Assembly (NCBI RefSeq): GCF_958450345.1
Contig: NC_088783.1
Coordinates: forward strand, 23,253,701-23,317,700
DNA: 64,000 nt
Direction: 5' to 3'
DNA from: Calliphora vicina
Taxonomy: Eukaryota > Arthropoda > Insecta > Diptera > Calliphoridae
In this document: piece after piece, positions 1 through 12,072 of the stretch
Position numbering within the stretch: position 1 is the first letter of the stretch
Layout: each line of letters opens with the position of its first letter
The notes under the pieces: generated by a model
The model's database searches: none
The model's input: the letters and a program-made list of their open reading frames with translations, nothing else
Told to the model about the DNA's origin: nothing
Position numbers and translations under genes: made by a program

Positions 1-605
1 ATTTATATGTGTGATTTTGGGTGTCGTATTTGTATGAGTACATGTATATGGAATCGCATTTTTGTAGGTTGTCGGTCCAAAAGAATAACAATTTATAGAG
101 CAAATTTCTATTAAAACAATGGCACATTTTTATATTTTTTTAATAAAATTTTATAAAAATGTACTTTTGTGTTTCGTTTTATATTACTTTCATTTAAAAT
201 GGGCGATTTGTTTTTTTTTAGGTTGCTGGTGTTTCTTCTTATTTTGTGCCAGCATTATCACGTTCAAACCATTACATATGGCAATAAATTTTTGGTTTTA
301 ATTGCTTTGTGGTAGCAGCAGCACTAGAGCACTGTTTGCTATTTACACTCTATATCATGTGCTGCTACATTTGACTACGAGTATTAGTTGTTGTAGTTGA
401 TTCAAACATATGAAAATGCTATAACGAAAAGTACTAAACTTATCGATTTAATTTTATAATTAAATTTAAGTAATAAATTTGTTAATTTACCCTACCTTAT
501 TTCTTAGAATTTTTAAAACAATAAATGAAATTTACCACACATATTACGGTTCCACGTGGTTCCTCAAATCAATGACTTTTTCATCAGAAACCCTTTCCAT
601 TTCAA
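1..605. other. AT-rich intergenic DNA
   Basis: No conserved coding signal, terminal repeat or RNA gene was seen. Short open frames here have the composition of AT-rich noise (runs of F, K, I and N). Confidence 0.5.
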
Positions 606-1327
606 AACAAGTAAGAAAGTATGATCGGTCAAGCCCGACCATATAATACCCTACACCAAATAAATGAGTAAAAATATTTTTCTTTTAAAATATCAATAAT
701 TTATATTCGTGAGTGATTTTCGGAAGTGGGCCTTATATGGGAGCTATGACCAATTATGGACCGATCACCATGAAATTAGGTCGTCTGATTTATGTCTATA
801 TGAAAGTTATTTATGTTGAATTTTGTGTATATACCAAAATTTTTAAGCGATTTATGCACGTTAAAGTGATTTTTGGAAGCTGGTCTATATGGGAGCTATG
901 ACTAATTATGGACTGATCATAACAAAATTTGGTGAATTTTGTGTATATAAAACTTATTTTGAACGAAATTTGTGTAGATACATAGATAAATTAAACATTT
1001 ATGATCGATAAAGTCTAATTTCGAGGGGACATTTGTATGGGGGCTAGGTGAAGTAAAGGACCGATTTCAGCCAGTTTCAATAGTCCTTGGGCCAAAAAAA
1101 TAATATGTACCAAATTTGATCGAAATGTCTTTAAAATTGCGACCTGTACTCTGCGCACAAGGTTTACATAGACAGCCAGCCAACCAGACGGACGGACGGA
1201 CATCGTTTAATCTACTCAGAAAGTTATTCTAAGTTGATCGGTATACTTCAAGACAAATATTTTTGGGCGTTAGAAACATCTGCACAAACGCATAATACCC
1301 TCCCCACTATGGTGGTGTAGGGTATAA
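606..1327 (-). mobile_element. Family X element, copy 1 (DINE-1-like, Helentron-associated, non-autonomous)
   Basis: Full-length minus-strand copy of the commonest dispersed repeat in the window. Read on the minus strand it starts TTATACCCTACACCACCATA and contains the GTCCGTCCGTCTGG segment found in DINE-1/INE-1 elements. It ends with a 9-bp stem hairpin (TATGGTCGG / CCGACCATA in better copies; one mismatch here), then about 10 bases and CTTACTTGTT. A short sub-terminal inverted repeat (ATACCCTACACC near the 5' end, GTGTAGGGTAT just before the hairpin) matches the layout known for Helentron-associated elements. It encodes no protein; apparent short frames inside it recur in every copy. The family assignment is from structure, not from a library search. 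Confidence 0.8.
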
Positions 1328-2589
1328 ATATCGTGATTTGAAAATTGAAAAATTTGTTAAAATTATATATACAAAATTGCCCATGACACTGAAACTACTC
1401 AAAGTCCAACATAAATTTTTGATTCCATTTCAAAGCCAAAGCTATTGTCCTTAAAATGATGTGAATGAAATTATTTACTTCCAAAAGGTTAAAGGTCAAT
1501 ATTCGAAGTATACATTTCAATGTAAAAATATCAAAGATAGCGGTATTAAAAATTCAAAACTCTCTACTAAATAAAAAAGTAAATTCAATGGAGTTTAAAT
1601 TAGTTCAGGAGTTATAAAGAAAAACTTTATTAAAAATACGTTTATTCATATAAATTCATATAAAATTCAAATCAAATTTAAGAGCTTGAACTAAAACAGG
1701 AGTTAATGCTTTTAATAATAATACTAAATATTTTATTTTGGTTTTCAAAGTGTGTCGCGTTCGCTATCGTTAGTATATATTTTTGGCATTTGTATTCAGT
1801 CAACAAATATCGTTAAATTTTCTTATACATTAGCCATCTTTTTCCATCAATACTCAGCAATCTTTCTAATTAAGGGACTAAAACTTTTAATTTAAATCAA
1901 AGTTTAAATGTATTAACTACAACACAAATTAATTCATTTAATAATCGCACTAAACATTTTATTTTGGCTTTCAAAGTGTGTCGCGTTCGCTATCGTAAGT
2001 GTATATTTTGGCCTTTTAGGCAAACAATGAAAAATCAGTAAAAATTTCAAAATGCATTACTAGTGGTCTTAGTTAATGATAAAAAATTATTCAAGCACTT
2101 TATAAAAACTATGTTAAACAAAAAATAATAAATATGAAGCTTTTACGTAAATAATGATATTTTGTATTGGAATTGCTTATTACAAAACAAACGGGAAAAT
2201 ATGTCACGTTATAAATGTTGCGTACTAAATTATATTAATCATAGGAAAAAATACGAATGTAACTATTAACATTATACATTATATTAAAAATTCACTGTAG
2301 TTTTTGATACGTTTATTATATAGGAACCGATTGTTATATTACTAGAAAATATCAGTGGTAAATTTCGCACAGCGACATGCATGCATTTAAATGTTATTGG
2401 AGTGTTGCATATATTTTGAGCCAAATCTTTTTAATGATTTTTGGATACAAAATTTAGCTAATAGTAATAACTAGTTGTGCCAAATTTTGTTTTCTATTTA
2501 AGTTCATAAGTCCGTCCGTCACAAGATCCAATAGAACGATTAACAAACAACTGATTTGAATAAAATTTTGGCTCGATATCGATATTTAT
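1328..2589. other. Intergenic DNA with a diverged direct duplication
   Basis: No gene was recognised. From about 1655 to 2100 the sequence is two diverged tandem copies of a roughly 226-bp unit. The best conserved block, containing GTGTGTCGCGTTCGCTATCG, lies at about 1715-1795 and 1938-2018 and is unusually GC-rich for this region. Confidence 0.5.
1715..2018. repeat. Pair of direct repeats sharing a GC-rich core
   Basis: A block of about 75 bp occurs twice, about 226 bp apart, with only a handful of differences. Both copies carry CACTAAA/TACTAAA, TATTTTATTTTGG and GTGTGTCGCGTTCGCTATCG. The flanks are more diverged, as expected of an old tandem duplication with one constrained or recently homogenised part. 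Function unknown. Confidence 0.6.
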
Positions 2590-2775
2590 AAGACATTTAT
2601 GTAAGTTAATGTGTTTTTCGAAATTGATCCTTAGATGTGAGTTATGATCAATTGCGGGCCGATCTGCATAAAATTAGGAACTGCGATTTTTGTGTACATG
2701 TTGATTATTGATGTGGAATTTTAAACTACTAAGATATTTATGCGTATTTAAGAGATTTTCGGAAGTGGGCCTAAT
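2590..2775 (-). mobile_element. Old family X fragment
   Basis: A diverged internal piece of family X. It keeps recognisable words (gagattttcggaagtgggcc, gagttatgatcaattgcggg) in the same order as intact copies, but both ends are missing. Confidence 0.55.
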
Positions 2776-2799
2776 TTAGATTTATTCACGAGTTTTTTT

Positions 2800-4110
2800 T
2801 TAGAAATTGGGATTACATTTGTTCATGTGTGCATGACATGAAAATGTGAGATTTTCTCAACTTTTTAGCTTTTATTTTTAAACATTTAACTGATATAAAT
2901 TTATTCAAAGTATTGGCCATTGTTAGCAAAGACATTTTCCCATCTTTCTGGCAACATAGTATGTATTCCGAGCCAGAACAACTGCTCATCTTTTGTGGCC
3001 AAGAACGAATCAAATTAATTTCGGATACTCTGTTCAAAAGTGAAGTTTATCCCAGAAAGTTCTTCATCGATCGAAAAAAATAGTATTCGGACTGGGCAAG
3101 GTCTGGACTATAAGGCGGCTAAATAGTTTCTAACATGTATTGCATAATGTGGCCGAGCGTTGTCATGATGGAATAGTATGGTTTCATATCAGGACGCATA
3201 TTCTGGCCGTTTTACAGCAAATGCTCGCTACAAAGGAATCAGTTGCATTCGGTACAGGTTCCCTCTGATAGTCTGGCCAGTTTTTTTTTGGGTCCCACCC
3301 GGCATCAATTCGTATGGTATCCATTTTCTCTGATTTTGGATGAATCATGCAGCTCTTAAGCTTTTTAAAATTTTTGCTTGAGAAGCGCTCAATGATTTTG
3401 TAAGCTTTTGTTGAGTTTGACAATAATCTTCATTCTTGGTCTTCAAACTTTTTTGACTGGCCTGGGCGATCTTTGTCTTCCGTGTCAAGATTACCCCTTC
3501 TGAACCACACAACTCATATCTCTCGCTTGAAATCGATGTAAAACATTCACCATAAGCCTCGCACAGTGGCGCCCGTATAACAAGTGCAAATATCACAAAA
3601 TTTCATGTGCCCCTAAAAAATATCGAATAAACCTCTTTTACAGTAAATTGTCCAACGATTTCAAAAATGCTACTCTTATTACAATCAGATTTGAAAAAAG
3701 ACATGTTTTCAAAAATGACATGACCGTGAAAAACCAATCAAAAAATTTTTTGAATCTCTTCTGGAATAATTTTAAATCATAAAAGCCTTTAAAAAGAAAC
3801 ATAAAAAATTAAAAAATTTCAAAAAATATTTTATTTTACTTCCCATAAAATTGATTATTCCACGAATTTCAAGTTTGCTAACCCATAAGTAGGCACCTGA
3901 AAGGCGTAGAACCATTTTCAAACGCTCATTTCATAGGCTGATCAATTTTCTATCATATGCCTTTTAAATTTTTTGATTATCGCATTTGGTTCAAAAGTTA
4001 TGATTTTTGCAACGAAAAAACTCAAATGGTGCCACTGTGCGTCGGTGAGTAATCGATGTAAAGCAAAACTTCCCGAATATGACGCTATATTGGCGCAAAA
4101 TTCGATATTT
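2800..4110 (-). pseudogene. Degenerate irritans-like mariner transposase, interrupted by a Transib-like insertion
   Basis: The minus strand carries broken pieces of a mariner transposase. The C-terminal part near 2880-3010 resembles the family's 'LPERWE..V...GQYFE' ending. Upstream pieces at 3184-3600 correspond to the N-terminal helix-turn-helix region (TQQKLTKSLSAS-like). Reading frames are shifted several times, so no active enzyme is possible. At 3562 the mariner is interrupted, and it resumes at 4040: gtgagtaatcgatgtaaagc aligns with the same mariner segment near 17606. This is the same family as the copies at 9430, 16740, 57059 and 59850. Confidence 0.65.
3562..4039. mobile_element. Transib-like non-autonomous element with CACAGTG termini
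   Basis: A 478-bp insertion in the mariner copy. Its terminal inverted repeats are CACAGTGGCGCC on the left and GGTGCCACTGTG on the right. The flanking 5-bp sequences are CCTCG and CGTCG, a GC-rich 5-bp target duplication with one mismatch. Transib transposons are known to have termini starting CACWRTG and 5-bp GC-rich target duplications, so this fits. No transposase is present. A Chapaev-type element (also CAC-ended, 4-bp duplication) is the main alternative. Confidence 0.6.
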
Positions 4111-4299
4111 TCGAAGCAGAAACAATGTATGGAAAATGTTATGGTATACAAAACTTGTGAACATATGAACTTTTTCAAGGTTTTCTCACATTTTGGTTCA
4201 ACTTGAACGATTTTGACCATCTTCAATCAACAAAGAATACTTGGCGAAACATTCATCCACCCACGTTCTTCTCTCGAGGCCCTATAGTGACAACAACAT

Positions 4300-4395
4300 A
4301 CGAATAGACGACCGGCATAGCTCGATCGTCTTAGAATTTTTATAAGGACCAAGAGTATATATACTAGTTTGTTCCACAAACAATATTTATAAACT
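4300..4395 (-). mobile_element. Fragment of a family Y / INE-1-like element
   Basis: The stretch tagacgaccggcatagctc...aaggaccaagagtatatatac reads, on the other strand, like the conserved 5' part of family Y (tatatatatt-ctg...gtcgatatagccatgtccgtc). Only about 90 bases remain. Confidence 0.4.
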
Positions 4396-6385
4396 GAAAT
4401 AAGAAGTCAAAACTATGTATGAAAGATGATCAGTAACTGCTCTTGCTATAATTTTTATTGAAAATTATTGTAGGTGTCTAATATTCCTGAGTATATAGTA
4501 TCTTCTTGATACGCTTGCTCGACTTACATAAATTCTCTCATATTTTCTTTCAAAACTTGTTTATTTGTAAAAAAAAAAGATTAAGTATCTTACAGTGTCT
4601 GTGAAGATTTACCGCACAGGAAAGCAATGTTTATATATGGTTTAAATGTTGAATTTCAATACTTAAAAGGGGATCCCCTAAAATTACTTAATAAAAACTT
4701 GTTTATAAAATTATAATTTAGTAATATGATAAAAGTGAACAATTCAGCAGTTAGGGATTAGAGCAATACCAACAGCTTGAACTTCTAATACTTTATGACA
4801 AAAGTCTACAGGGCAAAATCATCAGGTTGTATTAAGTAGTAAAATTCTTTAGGAAATCCAATAGATTTTTTAGTTACATAAGAAGGCTCATCCTTAACAG
4901 ACAACTTTTAAATTCTTATGTACTTCCTGTATAAATTATTGCTAACAACATTTTGCATGGTTTCTATATATTGTTACGTTTTTTATTCTAACGCATTTCT
5001 GTGGAGCTGCTGCTGTTTCTTTTACTCCCTGTCTGATTTTTTTTTGTTTTAATTTCTTTCGTGTATATTGTTGTAGAATTTGCTCATTTTTATTGCATTG
5101 TGTTCATCTTAATTATGTGCTCGTTAATTAAATTTTTCTTAATAAACACAGGACATTTGTTGTTTTCCTTTGTCTTCTGGTTGTGTTTTTAGTTCATTCG
5201 ATTCTTTGTTTCTTCCTCAACATCAAGTCAGGTTTGCATGTGGTTTTTGTGGATTTAAAATGAAATTATTTTAATGATTAATTAGCTGAAGAAAGATTTA
5301 TGTCATTAATAAGTATGTTACGAGGTATTATTTGATAGCGTAATATTTATTACAGATACGCTTTATTGGAAATTCGAACATGATCTTTCATTGCTGCTGG
5401 TGTTATTTTATTAAATTCTTCATAGAATTATACTGATTTTTGTTGAATCTAAAATAAACTTTTAAGTCTAACTATCTTTAAAATTTAAGTCGCTTTTTTC
5501 GTCCCTCTCACATTCAAACAATTTTATTAACTATTTATAAAATTAAATATAAAAACAAAACTACTACTATGTATTTCTGTTTTATTTTTTAAAAAAAAAA
5601 ATAGCATACACAAGCATTTTTAAAATTTTTCCCAGCAACATTTTCCAAACAACCCAACAACGAGAAAGAAATATTTTCAAACGCAAAAAAGCAAGAAGGA
5701 ATATTTTACAACTTTTTGAAGTTAAAAGGGTTGCTTGCGAAACGAGAAAAAACTAGGGTAAGGGTAAAGGAAAACAATTTTATGGAGTTGTATGTTGCTA
5801 TTGAAATTTAAATCTACTTTAATAGAGATAAAAAATAAATTGTATATTAAATTCTTCAATGATGTTAAAGAAAGCAAAAAAAAAAAAAACACAGACCTGA
5901 AATTTAAGAAGCCCATAAAGAACCGACAACACCATTTTTACAATAATAAATTATTTCTATTTCTGTATTTGTTAGGGATGTGTTTAGAAAGGTTTTTTTC
6001 TTTTTTTGTGTGTGTTGAATAGCAAAAAAACCTTTAGATCTGCATATGAACATCTACATAAATGTAAGATATGGCAAGATAAACTTTAATTTTTTCTTTT
6101 TAAATTGAGATAAATTTAGGAGCATGTACGGAGTAAATATGTAAATGTTGTTATATAATCTTTATGTACAATACATTTATTATTTTATGTGTTTATAAGT
6201 TTGAGGTAATCAATATTCTTTTGTTGTATCTTGTAAGCAATGTTTTTTTTTGTTTTTTGATTGTTCATGTCTAGGGATGTATCCTAGAATAAGTCAAAAA
6301 TAACAAGGTATTATGGTTTAGGTGACACCAGACAGCTCCTAAATTACACTGTACATTACAAAAAAATTACAAGGTCCGACCAATA
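4396..6385. other. AT-rich intergenic DNA
   Basis: Nearly 2 kb with long A and T runs and no recognisable gene, RNA or complete element. Two opposed open frames near 5722-6022 are compositional (poly-lysine on one strand, poly-phenylalanine on the other) and are not supported as genes. Confidence 0.5.
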
Positions 6386-6387
6386 AA

Positions 6388-6935
6388 TTTTGATAGAGGA
6401 GACAAAAAAATAGACACGTGTATCGGCGTTTTGAAAGTTTACATCTCAATTTCATTTGAGGCAGGGTTCACTTTCTAAACTCTGGCACATTCCTATTGTT
6501 AATCGGCATAAAAAAATACGTGACTAATAGAGATATTAGTGATTCTTAGTTAAATTTGAACTATTTTTTTTGTTCATGCTAAATTTTTCGGGAACTTTAA
6601 AATTAAATTCTTAATAAATGCGAAATCACCCTAGGCCCTCTATTTCTGACTTTCTGGTTGAATTTTCCGTTTTGGTGTCTTCAGGGACTTATAGTAAAAT
6701 TTCTCAGATAATATTTTAGTGGAACATTTTAACCCTTAAATCCCTGTTTAAATGGTGTTTTTTGCTCTTTTTTAAAAGAAGGACAAAAAACGTAACATTT
6801 TACATAACTTTGCTGAACATATTTTATACCTAAAATGTAAGGATCACATGGTTTCTTATGCCGATTAACAATAAGAATATGCCATGGGGAACTTTAACCC
6901 TTTTTTTTTTGTCTCCTCTACCAAAATTTAATTTT
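6388..6935. mobile_element. Fold-back (long terminal inverted repeat) MITE
   Basis: The left arm starts ATTTTGATAGAGGAGACAAA and the right arm, read in reverse complement, starts ATTTTGGTAGAGGAGACAAA. Further in, both arms carry cctattgttaatcggcataa (one difference). The left arm has an extra block of about 50 bp relative to the right. There is no coding capacity. Superfamily not determined, because the target duplication is unclear. Confidence 0.6.
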
Positions 6936-7768
6936 GGAAAAAATTTGTTTTTGTTAAATTTTTATTTTAAAAACATGTTCCACAAAAAAGGTGTCTTCTA
7001 ATTTAGTTTACAGCAAATTTACAGTTCACATTATTAATTTGCCGAACTAGTCGATTTGCTCCAGCTTGTTGGTGAAATTTAGAAAGGAAGTAGGGTGCCT
7101 ACGCTGGAAAAATTTCCCGGAATAATTTTTTTACAAATTTTGGGAAATTTTTGTCGGGATTTTTAGGGAATTTTTTTTTTAGATTTGTTATGATGCCAAA
7201 ATATTGCTAATGGAAAGATTACATTTTATCCATCATCTTTTTAGCAACAGATAATCAAATCAGTTGGCAAATAAGTATTACGAATTTTTGTCACTCAACT
7301 ACAATTTTTCAGCCACAGCTAATCAATTTGATCATGTCTTGAGTTAAAAAACATTTATTTTGATAAATATCCAACTCGCATCCAACTTAGCGACCAAAAA
7401 GCTCTTCAAGAATTGGACCTAAGCTTTCTTTACAGAAAAACTTTTTGAAAAAAAATATTCAAAAAGTTTTTGATTTCTGCCAAAAAAAAACAAACAAAAA
7501 TTTTTGAATTTGAAAAAAAATCAAATTTTTTTTTTTTTTTTTGATGTATGACTCTCTAAGCCGCAAGAGTGCCTCAAGGCATGTATTACAAAACACCAAT
7601 TATCTCAAAAAGTTTTGTTTTTAAATTTAACTGTGACTTTAGTTACAGATTTGTTAACATTTCCCCTGCAGATCGAAATGCATTCTGTCTTTTAGCTTTT
7701 GTTCTCTCAGCTGTTTTGTGAGTGATGTCATAATTTTAGCACTTGAAATTTTGTGTGTCAATTTTTTT
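6936..7768. other. Intergenic DNA, possible outer fold-back element
   Basis: No gene seen. AGAGTGCCTCAAGGCAT at about 7566 is mirrored by ATGCCCTGAGGCACTCT at about 8629, on the far side of the family X insertion. The X copy may therefore sit inside an older inverted-repeat element. Confidence 0.35.
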
Positions 7769-8500
7769 TTATACCCTACACCACCATAGTGGGGAGGGTA
7801 AAATGCGTTTGAGCAGATGTTTCTAACGCTCAAAAATATTAGTCTAACACCCACCCTAAATTATACCGATCGACTTAGAATCACTTTCTGAGTCGATTAA
7901 ACTATGTCCGTCGGTCCGTCTGTCCATGTAAACTTTGTGCGCAGAGTACAGGTCGCAATTTTGAAGATATTTCGATCAAATTTGGTATATGTTATTTTCA
8001 TGGCTCAAGGACCAAGTCTATTGAAACTGGCTGAAATCGGTCCATTATTTCACCTAGCCCTCATACAAATATCCTACCGAAATTGGACTTTATCGGTCAT
8101 AAATGTGTAATTTATATATGTATCCCCACAAATTCCGCTCCAAGTAAGTTTTCTATATACAAAATTCATGTCACCAACTTTTGTTACGATTGGTCCATAA
8201 TTAGTCATAGCTGCCATATAGACTCGCTTCCGAAAATCACTTTAACATGCATAAATCGCTTAAAAATGTTGGTATACACAAAAATTCAACATAGTTAACT
8301 TTAATATAGACATAAATCACACGACCTAATTTCATGGTGATCGGTTCATTATTGGTCATAGCTACCATATAAGGCCCACTTCCGAAAATCACTCAAAAAT
8401 ATAAATTATTGAAGTTTTAAAAGAAAAATGTTTTTTGCTCTTTTACATAGTGTAGGGTATTATATGGTCGGGCTTGACCGACCATACTTTCTTACTTGTT
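7769..8500 (+). mobile_element. Family X element, copy 2 (DINE-1-like, Helentron-associated)
   Basis: Complete plus-strand copy. It starts TTATACCCTACACCACCATA and ends with the intact hairpin arms TATGGTCGG and CCGACCATA followed by CTTTCTTACTTGTT. It lies between T-rich flanks, consistent with the T-T target preference of Helentron-related elements. Short frames within it are shared by all copies and are not genes. Confidence 0.82.
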
Positions 8501-8704
8501 TTAAAGAAAAGTTTTACTAACTTTTAGTAGACCGATCTATTCGAAAATTTTTTTATTAGTTCTTTTTCATAAGTTTTTCAATAAAATCGTATCATAATTA
8601 TTGTTTTTTACTCCTAAACCAACAACAATGCCCTGAGGCACTCTTTACATTTTTCCTAAACTAGATTAGTAAAAACAAATATTCGACAACTTTTTTTTAG
8701 CTTT

Positions 8705-9387
8705 TTATACCCTTCACCATGAGTGGCAAGGGTATATATAAGTTTGTCATTCCGTTTGTAATTTCTACATTTTTCATTTGCGACCCCACAAAGTATATAT
8801 ATTCTGAATTGTTATAGATAGCGGAGTCGATATAGCCATGTCCGTCTGTCCGTCTGTGTGTTGAAATCAACTTTCTGAAGCCCCCAAATAACTTACATAC
8901 ACGAATGATACATCAATATCTCCGAAATTCTTCCGGCTCGGTTGCTATTTAAAATCGAGAAAATCGGTCCACAAATTGCTGAGATATAAGGAAAAAACCA
9001 GGACAACCTCGATTTTTGACCCATATCTGGATTACTAAATCATTAATATAGACAATATGGATATCTAACGATAGATATTTCAAAGACCTGTGCAACGACC
9101 TATATAAGACCATAGTAAGTTGGACCTACAATGGGTCAAAATCGGAAAAAATATTTTTTAACCCGAATTTTTTTTTCACAAAAATTTTTTTTCACTAAAT
9201 ATTAAAAAAAAAAAATTTTTTTTAAATTAAAAAAAAATTTTCAAAATTTAAAAAAAAAATTAAAAAACAATTTCGAAAAAACAACTGGAAAAAAAATTAA
9301 ATTTTGTTTACCTAAAAATATTTAAAGTATATTTTGGTGAAGGGTATATAAAATTCGGCACAGCTGAATATAGCTCTCTTACTTGTT
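8705..9387 (+). mobile_element. Family Y element, complete copy (DINE-1-like, Helentron-associated)
   Basis: Starts TTATACCCTTCACCATGAGT and has the early self-complementary ATACCCTT...AAGGGTATA. It contains the typical DINE-1 block (gaccccacaaagtatatata, then tagccatgtccgtctgtccg). It ends ATTCGGCACAGCTGAATATA followed by GCTCTCTTACTTGTT. The TTCGG...CTGAA hairpin sits just before the 3' end. Positions 9150-9310 are an A/T homopolymer-rich variable zone. The 3' terminus is nearly identical to that of family X, although the bodies are unrelated. Confidence 0.8.
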
Positions 9388-9429
9388 AAAGTTTGCATGG
9401 TCTAGAGGGTTAAAAGTTAACCCTGGGTT

Positions 9430-9880
9430 ACAGGGTTAACTTTTTAAAATTTATAGATCTTATTTTGAAACATTTGTACAATCTAAATTGACTCCAAGTG
9501 TTGGCCATTGTTACCTTTGACCCTTTTCCGTCTTTCTGGCAACATACGGATTCCGAACCAAAAGAACTGCTTATCATTATCAGCGTATCCCAGAGGAAGC
9601 GTTCTGAATCGATCGAAACAAATAGAAGTCAGAGGAGGCAAGGTCTGGACTAAAAGGCGGGTAAGTCAAAACTTCCAAACCGCTTCATTCTAAATAATTT
9701 ATTGCAACATGTGAACGAGTGTTATCATTTCTGGTCGCTTTTTATCTTAGCGCCATGGATATTTGGCTTTGGTGTCGATTCGGCTGCTTGACCGGCTAGA
9801 CTTCAGTTTGTCGTGATGGATCCATTTTAGGCTTACACTAGCATTGACACTGTATTGACATTGATAATTGTACACAAAGC
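9430..9880 (-). pseudogene. Internally deleted irritans-like mariner relic
   Basis: The minus strand keeps the mariner C-terminal region (tactccaagtgttggccattg...gtctttctggcaacata) fused to the central segment encoding the 'KWIHYD...GQPA..TPKPNI' neighbourhood (near 9740-9830). Most of the catalytic middle is deleted. Non-functional. Confidence 0.6.
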
Positions 9881-12070
9881 CAAAAATTCAGAATTCTTTT
9901 TAAAATGGAGTAAAAACATTTGTATAAATCTGCACACATTTTTAAGTTCATTGCAAAACTATTATCTGTTTTCTTTAGAGGAAACAATCCCCATAAAATA
10001 AACTAAAATTTTCTGTTTTTTGTATGCCATAAATCATTAATGTTTGGTTTGTTATCCAACATCCTCTTTTGTTTTTTTTTTTTCTTTTTTTCTATATATA
10101 TAAGAGTATTTCTATTTTATAGCTGTGTTGTATAGCAACAACCAATTTATACCATATTTTTGTTTAAATTTAAACCAACAGGACATGCTTCACTTAAACT
10201 ATCCTTCGGGGAACAATTATGTTGCTAGAACAGCATGTTGGTATGTTTAAGTTGCTGCTGCTGATGCTACCAACAAAATCTTAAAATTAATTATGATTTG
10301 ATCTTAGAATATGAATGAAACAAATACACAAAAGAAATAATCGATAAAAAAAAGAGAAGACTTTCTCTCCCAGCAGAGATTTATGAAATAAATTTTTATT
10401 TTCTAAACATTTAATTTAGATATATTAGATTTTATGAAATTATTAATGTCTTTCGTTTCTTTGGGTTTAATTAAAAAAGGCAAATATTTTCAAATGAAAA
10501 ATGGTTAAAATGAGTTTAAGTTTTCAAGTGTAAATTATTATGAAATTACCTTAATAATTTAAATAAATAAAAGAATGAGCAATTTTTTAAGCTTAAATTT
10601 AAATTAATTTGAGAAACACCAGATTTTGTTGGGCCATGACATAAATCACAAAAGCGTTAAAAAAATGTTATATTTTTTTAACAAACAACGTGCTTCCCAA
10701 ATATTTCAAATAATCTGGTATTTATTATATTTTCTTTATGAAAAATGGCATGAGACAATTTTCCATTAAAAATAATCTTAATTCATGAAACTTTTCCTAT
10801 TGTAAAAGCATTAAAGTTTGACTTAAGGCTTTTGTGTGCTGGCATTATTTTGTGTCAAAAACACCAGAATTTTGTTATCAAATTTTAAACATTCTTAAAC
10901 TCACTGAATTTACATAATTTTAAACATCAAGTAGAAAACATGTTTGACCGACTTCGACATTGAAAGTTTTCAAAGTTATGGTTAGATAACTAATACAGCT
11001 AAAATAAATAAATAAATTTATAAGTATGTATGTTAATATCTAAATATGTTAACTATATGTAGGTGTAACTGTTAGTATGTCTATGTTAATTCCTTGCTGT
11101 CATTCAATGTCATGTTAATTTTCGTTGTTTTTTGTTAGCATTTTGCCTCAATGGAAATAAAATAAAACAGAAATCTTTTTCTTTTTACCTCAACAATAAC
11201 AACCACTACAACGGCAACAAAATATAAACTTATATAATGTTAAATTTACCACAATATTTGTATAAAAATAAAATCTTTGTGGCATCATTAAAGTAACAAT
11301 CTAACGAGCACAAGAACGAAAACGAGAATTTCGCTTCACTGGCCATTTTGTTAATAAATCATTTACACTTGACAATGTCAGATGGTAAGAAAAATAAAAA
11401 AATATGTGAAAATAAAATTGTAGTATAAGATAACTTGAGTTTTGTTTCCATTTTGTTTGATAAGTTACAGCATTCGTTTGTATTTTTCCAGACGAAAGAA
11501 AGAATTTCCATCATCAAGACTTTCTTTTTCATGTGAACACAAATATACAAAAAAAAAGAAACAATGAAATATTATTTTCAAGCTCACTGAAAGAGAGTAC
11601 AGGAAACTTACATAAAGAAAATTATGTAAATTCTGCCAAATATAAAAATCAGTACCTTGGCAAAATTGTCAATAAAAAAAATGTCAATAAGGAAAAGAGG
11701 TTTAATGAAGTTTATATAGTCTAAGTATTGCAGTTGAGAAGGTCAACTAAGTGCAGAAAACATGAATAAGGGAGCCACTTAGTTTTCGAAGGTTTATTAT
11801 CTGTCATTTATCATTTAAAATTCTATGATTTCAGTTAATCACTTAGAGAAAATTTTAAGTGCTTAATCGCCATGTCATACTTGTAAAGGAAACCAAACAA
11901 AATTAGTTCTTATTTACAATTTAGTATAGAAAACGCATTAACTTATACAAATGGCGTTGATTACCCTGGTGTGTGGTTTTCCACATATATCTATGTAGAT
12001 TCTATGTATTTTGCACTAGAACCTGTTTTTGAAAAAAAAAGGTTTCAAATGTTTGAGTATATACAGATTA
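9881..12070. other. AT-rich intergenic DNA
   Basis: About 2.2 kb without a recognisable gene or repeat. Small open frames at 11359-11724 and 12016-12294 overlap on both strands and look compositional. Confidence 0.5.
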
Positions 12071-12072
12071 AA

